43,907 bases of DNA, from positions 1-43,907 of the forward strand of contig JAIQZU010000065.1 in NCBI GenBank assembly GCA_021776915.1, in the 5' to 3' direction. Position 1 is the stretch's first letter. Each line of letters begins with the position of its first letter. The translations under genes and the position numbers were made by a program. This document shows, piece by piece, positions 8,965 through 15,568 of the stretch. The DNA comes from Candidatus Scalindua sp. Lineage in GTDB: Bacteria > Planctomycetota > Brocadiia > Brocadiales > Scalinduaceae. Below the pieces are notes generated by a model. That model did no database searches, had not been told where the DNA came from, and saw only the letters and a program-made list of their open reading frames with translations.

Positions 8965-9103
8965 AAAGTCCTCGGCGTTTTCCAGTCCGGGGAAAGTCCT
9001 CGGCATTTTCCAGTCCGGGGAAAGTCCTCGGCGTTTTTCAGTCCGGGGAAAGTCCTCGGCGCCTTTTGTCCGGGGAAAGTCCTCGGCGTTTTCCAGTCCG
9101 GGG
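8965..9103. repeat. Five-unit 28-bp tandem repeat array
   Basis: The motif AAAGTCCTCGG begins at 8965, 8993, 9021, 9049 and 9076, giving units of 28, 28, 28, 27 and 28 bp that end in CCGGGG. Within a unit TCCTCGG can pair with CCGGGGA (one G-U), so each unit could fold into a stem with a loop of about 11 nt as RNA. There are no unique spacers, so it is not a CRISPR. The array is much richer in GC than its surroundings and lies between the DUF6883 gene and the PIN toxin pair. Confidence 0.9.
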
Positions 9104-9108
9104 ATAAC

Positions 9109-9141
9109 TGCCCGCCTGAACGACATGTCGGGCAGGCAACC
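9109..9141. repeat. GC-rich palindromic element, right copy
   Basis: TGCCCG (9109-9114) pairs with CGGGCA (9129-9134). The ends TGCCCGCCTGA and AGGCAACC match the ends of the element at 93-129 while the centre differs. It directly follows the 28-bp array and precedes a perfect 12-bp hairpin. Confidence 0.5.
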
Positions 9142-9143
9142 AA

Positions 9144-9176
9144 GATTTGGTTTTTTGAGAAGCCAAAAACCAAATC
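9144..9176. repeat. Perfect 12-bp inverted repeat (hairpin)
   Basis: GATTTGGTTTTT at 9144-9155 and its exact reverse complement at 9165-9176 are separated by a 9-nt loop. AACC and GGTT just outside could extend the stem across a 2-nt bulge. No T-run follows, so it is not a standard terminator. It may be an end of a small mobile element or an RNA hairpin. Confidence 0.7.
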
Positions 9177-9387
9177 GGTTTTAGTATACTGTCCAGATAG
9201 CCTTGGAATGTTAATATGTGTTTTGAGTTATTTAATACAAACGATAACTGGAGTGATTAAATGAAGGACATGATCTCTTTATGGCCAATATGCTCTCAAT
9301 ATCTGATAACCGACATTTAACAACTCATGGATTCGTTGCCAGAAATATTCTCTGTCCGGCAGGGTTTATACTAAAGCAGAGAAAAGC
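9177..9387. other. Non-coding stretch after the hairpin
   Basis: I see no supportable gene or RNA in this interval. A 19-codon plus-strand frame with a CTGGAGTG-like site before its ATG (at about 9261) exists but has no other support. Confidence 0.4.
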
Positions 9388-9591
9388 CTACTTACTTCCG
9401 AATAAATCATCTAAAAACTTGTTTTTATCAAGTTCGGATTGCCACTTTTGATGCCTTTTCACAGATTCAATCCTCTTTTGGGATGGAAACGATAAAAACC
9501 TACTCGTCTCTATTGGCCCTAATTTTTCCATTAAAATATCAACACCTTGTTTCAGCAATTTTTCGTCTTTTATATATTGACCTTGCTTCAC
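9388..9591 (-). CDS. Small partner (putative antitoxin) of the PIN protein
   Basis: I place the start at the GTG at 9591. It has AAAGGAG 8 nt upstream and overlaps the TGA of the PIN gene by 4 nt (GTGA), whereas the longer frame would begin at a TTG at 9612 without a good site. The 67-residue product has a helical segment (LLKQGVDILMEKLGPIETSRFLSF) and a basic-acidic C-terminus (KWQSELDKNKFLDDLFG). The EKLGPxExxRFL pattern resembles small proteins that I recall coded next to PIN-domain genes in cyanobacteria and planctomycetes. An antitoxin role is inferred from coupling to the toxin. The order is reversed relative to most vapBC loci (toxin first). Confidence 0.6.
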   Translation of the reverse strand: MKQGQYIKDEKLLKQGVDILMEKLGPIETSRFLSFPSQKRIESVKRHQKWQSELDKNKFLDDLFGSK

Positions 9592-10034
9592 CTCAAGTTC
9601 TCCTTTGTGCAAAAGTTTACAGGATTAACAGCTTCCATATTAATACCTTTTAATTTGTGGATGTTCTTTAACAATTTATCATCGCAGGTAATAAAGTAAT
9701 CTGCCGATGTTTCAGCAAATGCTACATGTGCTGCATCAGCAATTCCAAAATTTAAGGAATGCAAATCTTCAGTTCTTCTTTTAATTTCATTCAATTGGAA
9801 TGATGGTTTCTTGCCGTATCTGTTTAACAAAACAGTTAATTCTATACGCTCATATATATCTTCTATAGCTTCAATCTCCTCGAAATGTACAGGAGATACA
9901 ATAATCTCAAAAGTTCTATCCTGAATACTTTTTAAAATCAGGTAGTATGCATCAGTTTCAAGACGTATTCGCATCATAGATTGATTATCAAATGGACGGC
10001 ATAAAGTGCAAACGTCTAAGTATATTCTTTTCAT
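9588..10034 (-). CDS. PIN-domain ribonuclease (VapC-like toxin)
   Basis: A protein of 148 residues with the PIN-domain acidic residues in order: D7 in MKRIYLDVCT, E52/E53 in SPVHFEEIE, D100 in FGIADAAHVAFAE, and D118/D119 in FITCDDKLL. Such proteins are Mg-dependent RNases, in VapC toxins usually cutting tRNA or rRNA. It is followed by a small translationally coupled gene likely to encode its antitoxin. The ATG at 10034 has no strong ribosome site. The pair lies at the border between the accessory island and the conserved aminoacyl-tRNA synthetase/ribosomal operon, which fits a horizontally acquired module. Confidence 0.8.
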   Translation of the reverse strand: MKRIYLDVCTLCRPFDNQSMMRIRLETDAYYLILKSIQDRTFEIIVSPVHFEEIEAIEDIYERIELTVLLNRYGKKPSFQLNEIKRRTEDLHSLNFGIADAAHVAFAETSADYFITCDDKLLKNIHKLKGINMEAVNPVNFCTKENLR

Positions 10035-10311
10035 TCTTATGTCATTATGTTGTTTTGGCTAATGACGGCCAGCAACCTCATTTATCGTTTCTGTATAGTG
10101 GTGGATTTTATAGTATATTTGAATTGTTTCAAGTGTATTCTTTTCAATCACATAGCGGTATAGTATCTTTTATGCAAAGCTGTGTCACCTTTATTTGATG
10201 GGATAGAATGCTTAATATCAAAATTGCTCAATTTGTGATTAATATTTACGGGGGGATAAGTAATTAGAGGAATGATGGGTAGTAGAGGATCGCCCTTGAC
10301 GGTATGTACAC

Positions 10312-11082
10312 TCACATCCTGCAGATACCACGCTTCGACTTTTCTACAAAGGCCGATAACTCAGCAGCCGGGCCGGATGGATAGGTTTCTTTAATCTTCT
10401 CCAGTGCCTCGCCGACATTCAGGCCGGAACGAAAAAGCAGTTTGAAGCCTTCCTTAATTTCTTCCTGTTCTTTTGCAGTCAAAGTCGACCTCCTTAATCC
10501 GACAGTGTTCAGGCCAACGATCTTGTTTATCTCTAATGGTTTCAACATGCAGAACGGAGGCACATCTTTCGTAACAGCACAGCCACCACCCAACATAACC
10601 AGACGACCAACATTCACAAATTGATGCAAGACGCAATTTCCGCTAATGACAACCTGATCCCCTATCTCTACAAAACCGGCCAACAAAGCGCCATTCGCCA
10701 CTATAACCCCACGGCCAAGTTTAACATTGTGACCGAAATGCGAGTACGCCATCAGGAAACAATCGTCACCAATCTCCGTCACGGAATCTACCCTGGTTCC
10801 ACGATTGATAGTCACACCTTCGCGAATCTGACAGTTTGCTCCAATAGCAACAAATGATCTCTCTCCTTTGAATCCTACGTCCTGAGGGACGCCGCCCAGA
10901 ACAGCTCCCGCATGAACGTGGCAGCGAGACCCTATTGAAGTGTATGGCATGATATTGACATTTGGGCCAATGACAGATCCATCACCAATATTCACATCTG
11001 CCGCGATGGTTGTAAACTGACCAATTTCAACATCCTTTCCCAGCTCGGCGCCGGGATCAATAATAGCTGTCTTGTGAATCAT
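10312..11082 (-). CDS. lpxA: Acyl-ACP--UDP-N-acetylglucosamine O-acyltransferase
   Basis: First enzyme of lipid A synthesis: it transfers an R-3-hydroxyacyl chain from ACP to UDP-GlcNAc. The 256 residues begin with left-handed beta-helix hexapeptide repeats (IDPGAELGKDVEIGQFTTI and onward). The catalytic region AYSHFGHNVKLG keeps both histidines that correspond to H122 and H125 of the E. coli enzyme. The helical C-terminal part (FKLLFRSGLNVGEALEKI...YP) is of normal length. It begins 9 nt after pheT and is therefore probably the last gene of the thrS-pheT operon, an unusual place for an envelope gene. It implies a Gram-negative outer membrane with lipid A. Confidence 0.95.
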   Translation of the reverse strand: MIHKTAIIDPGAELGKDVEIGQFTTIAADVNIGDGSVIGPNVNIMPYTSIGSRCHVHAGAVLGGVPQDVGFKGERSFVAIGANCQIREGVTINRGTRVDSVTEIGDDCFLMAYSHFGHNVKLGRGVIVANGALLAGFVEIGDQVVISGNCVLHQFVNVGRLVMLGGGCAVTKDVPPFCMLKPLEINKIVGLNTVGLRRSTLTAKEQEEIKEGFKLLFRSGLNVGEALEKIKETYPSGPAAELSAFVEKSKRGICRM

Positions 11083-11091
11083 TTTAGATTC

Positions 11092-13113
11092 TTATGCACG
11101 GAGTTTTATACCAAAGGCATTACTGAGATTTTCAAGGATTTCCTCCTGTAACTTATCTACCTCTTCACTCTTCAAGGTTCTATCATCCGCCCTGAATATC
11201 AATCTGAAGGCTATGCTCTTCTTGCCATTCTCAACCTGTTTACCCCTGTAGACATCAAAGAATTCTATGCCATCGACGTAGTTTATATTAAGTGATTCTA
11301 TGCACCCTTTTATGTCTGCCCATGTAACCGCCTCATCACTTACAACTGCCATGTCTCTCGTCACCATGGGTAATGATGGAATTTTCCGGTAGGAACTTTC
11401 AAGATTTGTGTTATCTATCAGTATATTGTAATCTAACTCTGCCACACACGGTTTGGTCCTGAAATCATAATCATTAATGACTTCTCTACTCAATTCACCA
11501 ACATATCCCAGTAACTTACCGCCCAGTTTGAGCGCTGCAGATTTCCCAGGATTGAACAGGTCAAAATCATAACGCATGGTCTCAAGCTCCTGCACAATAT
11601 TTAGTTGACTGAGGATTGTCCCTATAACACCTTTTAAGGATAGAAATCCTTCCTCACCAAGAATACACAGGCACTCCTTTTCCTCCGGCATCCCATCATC
11701 TTCCTGAGGTAAATATATCTTGGACAATTCATATATATTCGTCTTCTCAACACCATAGTTCTGATTGTGCTTTTTTACACGCAGCAGATTATGCACAAGT
11801 GCTTTTCTCAGAAGATTTTCGTCCTGCCGTATCGGGTTAATAATTTTCAAACTGCTCATTTCTGACCAGATAGCACCGTGCCTTTCATGCAACTCGCCTA
11901 CAATACTGTCCGTAATAACTTCATCAAAACCCAGTCCGGAAATAACAGATTTTGTTTTTTCGGTAACTTTGTCGAATATGTTGTCCTGTGTCAATTTTAC
12001 ACCAATATTACTTTCTGCCTGTATTTTGTCGTATCCGTGAATCCTGGCCACTTCCTCTATCAAGTCTACTTCCCGATATACGTCACCCCTGAAGCTGGGA
12101 ACCTCTACAGTCAGATTGTCTTCCGTTTCTCCCTCCGGCTTTATTTTGAACTGTAAACGTTCCAGGATATCCTTCGCTGTTTTCTTATCTATATGAAGCC
12201 CCAAAAGACTGTCCAACCGGGACATCCTCAAAGCAACACTCACCTTTTTGTATTCAAGATAGTTTCGGTCGATTACACCTTCTACAACATGACCACCAGC
12301 AATATCCAATATCATCTTTGCCGCCCTCCTTGATGCCCAGTCGATACATTCAGGATCCACACGACGTTCAAAGCGATAGGAGGAATCCGAGATGAGACCC
12401 AGTTTTCTCGAAGTTCTTCTGACATTTCTCGGATCAAAGAAGGCGCTTTCCAAAAGAATGTTTTTTGTGGTATCAGAGACTTCTGTGTCCCTCCCGCCCA
12501 TTATGCCAGCAACGGCAACCGGTCTTTGAGCGTCTGCAATTACCAGCATGTCATCCGTAAGCGTACACTTGCTGCCATCTATTGCCTCCATGGTCTCACC
12601 CTTCTTTGCCATTCTGACAATAATCTTCTTCCCACTTAATTTGTCAAAATCAAAGGCGTGTAACGGTTGACCACTCTCCATCAAGACATAATTTGTAATG
12701 TCTACTATGTTATTCACGGGGCGCAATCCGATGCTGCTAATTCTTTTTTGAAGCCATTCGGGTGATGGGGCTATTTTCACATCTTTTATAATTCGTGCCG
12801 TATACCTCTGGCATAATTCATTATCTTCTATTGTAACACCGGTTAAATCATTCACATTTTCAGTTGTTGTCTCATAATCCACACCTGGAATAATAAGCTC
12901 ACTGCGTACAATAGCGGCAACCTCTCTTGCGATACCAATAAAACCCAGACAATCAGGCCTGTTAGAGGTAACCTCAACCTCCAGGCAGAAATCATCATCC
13001 ACAGGATTTATTGTATCAACTACCAGTCCTGCATTCGTCAATTTCTCTGCCAATGCCTCTACGGAGAGATCGTGTTTGCAGTAATCCTTAAGCCAGTTGT
13101 AGCTTATTTTCAT
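11092..13113 (-). CDS. pheT: Phenylalanyl-tRNA synthetase beta subunit (short form)
   Basis: Forms the alpha2-beta2 PheRS with PheS. The 673 residues start MKISYNWLKDYC. They contain the B3/B4 editing core (PLHAFDFDKL, AGIMGGRDTEVSDTTKNILLESAFF), the B5 domain, the catalytic-like core, and the C-terminal ferredoxin-like anticodon-binding domain (SLPMVTRDMAVV to the end). Most bacterial PheT proteins are about 790-800 residues and carry an EMAP/OB tRNA-binding domain of about 110 residues after position 40. Here the sequence passes from GLVVDTINPV straight into FCLEVEVTSNRPDCLG, so that domain is missing cleanly and in frame. It starts 4 nt after pheS ends. Confidence 0.95.
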   Translation of the reverse strand: MKISYNWLKDYCKHDLSVEALAEKLTNAGLVVDTINPVDDDFCLEVEVTSNRPDCLGFIGIAREVAAIVRSELIIPGVDYETTTENVNDLTGVTIEDNELCQRYTARIIKDVKIAPSPEWLQKRISSIGLRPVNNIVDITNYVLMESGQPLHAFDFDKLSGKKIIVRMAKKGETMEAIDGSKCTLTDDMLVIADAQRPVAVAGIMGGRDTEVSDTTKNILLESAFFDPRNVRRTSRKLGLISDSSYRFERRVDPECIDWASRRAAKMILDIAGGHVVEGVIDRNYLEYKKVSVALRMSRLDSLLGLHIDKKTAKDILERLQFKIKPEGETEDNLTVEVPSFRGDVYREVDLIEEVARIHGYDKIQAESNIGVKLTQDNIFDKVTEKTKSVISGLGFDEVITDSIVGELHERHGAIWSEMSSLKIINPIRQDENLLRKALVHNLLRVKKHNQNYGVEKTNIYELSKIYLPQEDDGMPEEKECLCILGEEGFLSLKGVIGTILSQLNIVQELETMRYDFDLFNPGKSAALKLGGKLLGYVGELSREVINDYDFRTKPCVAELDYNILIDNTNLESSYRKIPSLPMVTRDMAVVSDEAVTWADIKGCIESLNINYVDGIEFFDVYRGKQVENGKKSIAFRLIFRADDRTLKSEEVDKLQEEILENLSNAFGIKLRA

Positions 13114-13117
13114 AGTT

Positions 13118-14137
13118 TTAAAATTGTGACAAAAACCTCAGGTCATTTTCAAAGAAAAGCCTGATGTTATCTATTCCATACTTTAGCATGGTAAGCCTCT
13201 CCACACCCAGACCAAATGCAAACCCGGTATACTTCTCCGCATCATAGCCAACAGTCTCAAACACATTAGGATCTACCATTCCTGCACCCAAAACCTCAAC
13301 CCAGCCACTGTGAGAGCACACACTGCATCCTTTCCCCTTGCAGATGGAGCATGAAATATCTATCTCTGCACTGGGTTCGGTAAAGGGAAAGAAAGAAGGG
13401 CGGAATCTCATCTTAATATCCTGCCCGAAGTATGACTGGGCAAACAGGGTTAAAACGTATTTCAGATCGCTGAAGCTCACACCTTCATCCACCATCAAAC
13501 CTTCAATCTGATGAAACATAGAGGCATGTCGGGCATCAACTGTATCCGGCCTGAAAACCTTTCCGGGAGCAATCATCCTTATGGGAGGTTTCTTCTTCTC
13601 CATCACCCTTATCTGTACTGTTGAGGTCTGGCTTCTCAGGAGGCGTTTGTTGCCCAGATAAAATGTATCAAAATCTTCTCTGGACGGATGGTCTGCGGGT
13701 ATGTTCAGGGCATCAAAATTGTAGTATTCGTGTTCTACTTCAGGACCGTATTCTATATCAAAACATAGTTTTCTGAAAATCCCTTTGATTTCATCAATGG
13801 TCTGTGTAATGGGGTGCCTGCGTCCATAATGCATGCATTTCCCTGGTAGTGATAGATCAAATATCTCTTTTGGTTCAGAAGTCCGTTCTTTATTAACAAA
13901 TTTTACTTTTGCCTCTTCTATCCATTTACTGATTTCCTGCTTAAGCTTGTTTGCTGATTTACCGGTTAACGATCGCTGTTCCGGGGGCAAGCCGGGAATC
14001 GCCTTAATTACATCACTAATAATACCGCCCTTTCTTCCGAGATATCTTGTCTTTATCTTTTCAACTTCTTCCAGAGATTCAGCCTTTGCTAAATCTTCTT
14101 TTGCCTGATTTTGTATTTCACTTAATCTTTCTTGCAT
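13118..14137 (-). CDS. pheS: Phenylalanyl-tRNA synthetase alpha subunit
   Basis: Catalytic subunit of PheRS, 339 residues. It has an N-terminal coiled coil (about 1-90), then class II motif 2 (around RTSTVQIRVMEKKKPPIRMIAPGKVFR) and motif 3 (AFGLGVERLTMLKYGIDNIR) near the end. A CxxC...CxxC cluster (CSICKGKGCSVCSHSGW) lies before motif 3, as in many PheS proteins. The 237-nt gap to rplT has no clear T-box, terminator or peptide leader. It contains a 13-bp palindrome AACCG-GAT-CGGTT at 14197-14209. The start ATG has only a distant GAGG. Confidence 0.96.
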   Translation of the reverse strand: MQERLSEIQNQAKEDLAKAESLEEVEKIKTRYLGRKGGIISDVIKAIPGLPPEQRSLTGKSANKLKQEISKWIEEAKVKFVNKERTSEPKEIFDLSLPGKCMHYGRRHPITQTIDEIKGIFRKLCFDIEYGPEVEHEYYNFDALNIPADHPSREDFDTFYLGNKRLLRSQTSTVQIRVMEKKKPPIRMIAPGKVFRPDTVDARHASMFHQIEGLMVDEGVSFSDLKYVLTLFAQSYFGQDIKMRFRPSFFPFTEPSAEIDISCSICKGKGCSVCSHSGWVEVLGAGMVDPNVFETVGYDAEKYTGFAFGLGVERLTMLKYGIDNIRLFFENDLRFLSQF

Positions 14138-14374
14138 AAGAATCTAATCGAAAGAGGATTAATTGCTTGATGAAATTTTGCGGAAAGAGGTACCTGAACC
14201 GGATCGGTTGTTTATTCCTACTCAATCAGAAAGCCTGGAGCAATAAACGTAAGCCTTTCATTGATAATTACGGACAGTTGACGTTCAAGTTGACTCTGGC
14301 TTTATCAAAAACCCGGAATTCATATTGTTTTGTTCTGGTTCAAGTAGAATCAAAAAAATGAAATTGGAAGGAAA

Positions 14375-14728
14375 TTAAATATGCTGTTTTGATAACTCGA
14401 CCAACTCATCAAAAGCTACAGGATCGTTCACAGCGGTTTCCGCTAATATCTTCCTGTCAACTATAACATTGGCCTTTGTCAATCCATTAATGAAACGGCT
14501 ATAATTTATCCCACGCATTTTAGCTGCTGCATTTATGCGTAATATCCAAAGCTTCCTGAAGTCTCTCTTTTTACATTTTCTATCCCTATAAGCAAAAGCC
14601 ATTGCCCTCACATAAGTTTCACTGGCTCTACGATAAAGATTACCTCTGCCTCCCCAATACCCTTTTGTCGCATTTAGAAGTCTTTTCCTTCCTTGTTTCC
14701 TTGCTGAACCTTTTCTTACTCTTGGCAT
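14375..14728 (-). CDS. rplT: 50S ribosomal protein L20
   Basis: A protein of 117 residues with the family start MPRVRKGSARKQGRKRLLNATKGYWGGR and the INAAAKMRGINYSRFINGL core. It binds 23S rRNA early in large-subunit assembly and in several bacteria represses its own operon. It follows rpmI in the conserved infC-rpmI-rplT order; AAAGG lies 8 nt before the ATG. Confidence 0.98.
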   Translation of the reverse strand: MPRVRKGSARKQGRKRLLNATKGYWGGRGNLYRRASETYVRAMAFAYRDRKCKKRDFRKLWILRINAAAKMRGINYSRFINGLTKANVIVDRKILAETAVNDPVAFDELVELSKQHI

Positions 14729-14765
14729 TCTTAAAACCTTTCTTGTGCTTATTTTTAAATTTTAA

Positions 14766-14963
14766 CTATGCTTTCCCTAAAGCACGTAACAGTGTTCTGG
14801 TAAAACCCTTTGACACAAGGGCTGTTCTCTTGAGTCTCCTTTTGCGATCCCCGGTTTTCCCGGACATTAAGTGGCCTGCAAACGCCTTCCTCCTCTTAAT
14901 CTTGCCATTAGATGAAACTTTAACCCTTTTAGCGAGTCCTTTGTTAGTTTTTAATTTTGGCAT
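14766..14963 (-). CDS. rpmI: 50S ribosomal protein L35
   Basis: A protein of 65 residues, MPKLKTNKGLAKRVKVSSNGKIKRRKAF, the standard highly basic L35. AAGGAG is placed 7 nt upstream of the ATG. It lies between infC and rplT as in most bacteria. Confidence 0.97.
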   Translation of the reverse strand: MPKLKTNKGLAKRVKVSSNGKIKRRKAFAGHLMSGKTGDRKRRLKRTALVSKGFTRTLLRALGKA

Positions 14964-14989
14964 TCCAATACTCCTTCTTTCTTTAAATT

Positions 14990-15487
14990 TTACTTTGGTG
15001 TTAAGATTATCCCCATACTTCTTCCTGTAGACTTTGCTTGTGTTTCTACCTTGGCAATATCTTCCAGAGATCTTATAACTTCGTCAAATATTTCTTTAGC
15101 CATATCCTTGTGTGCTCTCTCTCGTCCTCTAAACATCATGTTAATCAGGACTCTATCTTTTCTCTCAAGAAATTTTCTTGCGTTCTTTACCTTTGTCTGA
15201 AGATCATGTGAACCAATTTTTGGCCTGACCCTGATTTCCTTTAACTGAACGGTGCGGCTTTTCTGATGTGATTTTTTGCTCAGTTTGTATTGATGTTTGC
15301 CATAGTCCAGAATGCGGCATACAGGTGGGTCCGTATTTGGTGAGACCTCAACCAGATCCAGGCCTAATTCTATAGCCTTACTGAGTGCATCAAGCTTTTT
15401 CATGACGCCTAATTGCTCTCCACCTTCACCAACAAGCCTTACTGTCTTTGCAAAGATTCGCTCATTAATTCTCTGATATTTCGAGAT
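14990..15487 (-). CDS. infC: Translation initiation factor IF-3 with ATC start codon
   Basis: IF-3 binds the 30S subunit and checks start-codon pairing. From the first ATG (15403) only 137 residues would be made, lacking the conserved N-terminal part. Upstream in frame the sequence encodes the missing family N-terminus, SKYQRINERIFAKTVRLVGEGGEQLGV, back to a TAG at 15503-15505. No ATG, GTG or TTG occurs in this extension. An ATC at 15485-15487 lies 5 nt after GGGGGTG, a good Shine-Dalgarno match, and gives 165 residues, a normal IF-3 length. A later ATT (15467-15469) has no such site. Rare AUU/AUC starts are known for infC and let IF-3 repress its own translation, so the ATC start is probably regulatory. 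The C-terminal domain (IRVRPKIGSHDLQTK, FRGRERAH) is intact. Confidence 0.93.
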   Translation of the reverse strand: MSKYQRINERIFAKTVRLVGEGGEQLGVMKKLDALSKAIELGLDLVEVSPNTDPPVCRILDYGKHQYKLSKKSHQKSRTVQLKEIRVRPKIGSHDLQTKVKNARKFLERKDRVLINMMFRGRERAHKDMAKEIFDEVIRSLEDIAKVETQAKSTGRSMGIILTPK

Positions 15488-15568
15488 CTCTACACCCCCA
15501 TTCTAAAAAGATTTAATTTTCCTTCACGCAAGTATACCAGTTGCCCAGGAAATTGATAAGGAGAAAAA

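Noticed and set aside
8965-9103. CRISPR array
   Set aside because: The 28-bp units abut one another; there are no unique spacers, no leader and no cas genes.
8895-9173. Overlapping Pro/Arg/Glu-rich open frames across the tandem repeat
   Set aside because: They are by-products of a 28-bp repeat that shifts frame every unit; no ribosome site, no family and no consistent frame.
10035-10311. Plus-strand frame near 9992-10198 upstream of the PIN gene
   Set aside because: It overlaps the PIN gene on the opposite strand and shows no ribosome site or recognisable domain; the gap to lpxA holds nothing I can support.
14138-14374. T-box or leader-peptide attenuator before pheS
   Set aside because: No T-box core, no Phe-rich leader peptide and no terminator hairpin could be found; only a 13-bp palindrome.
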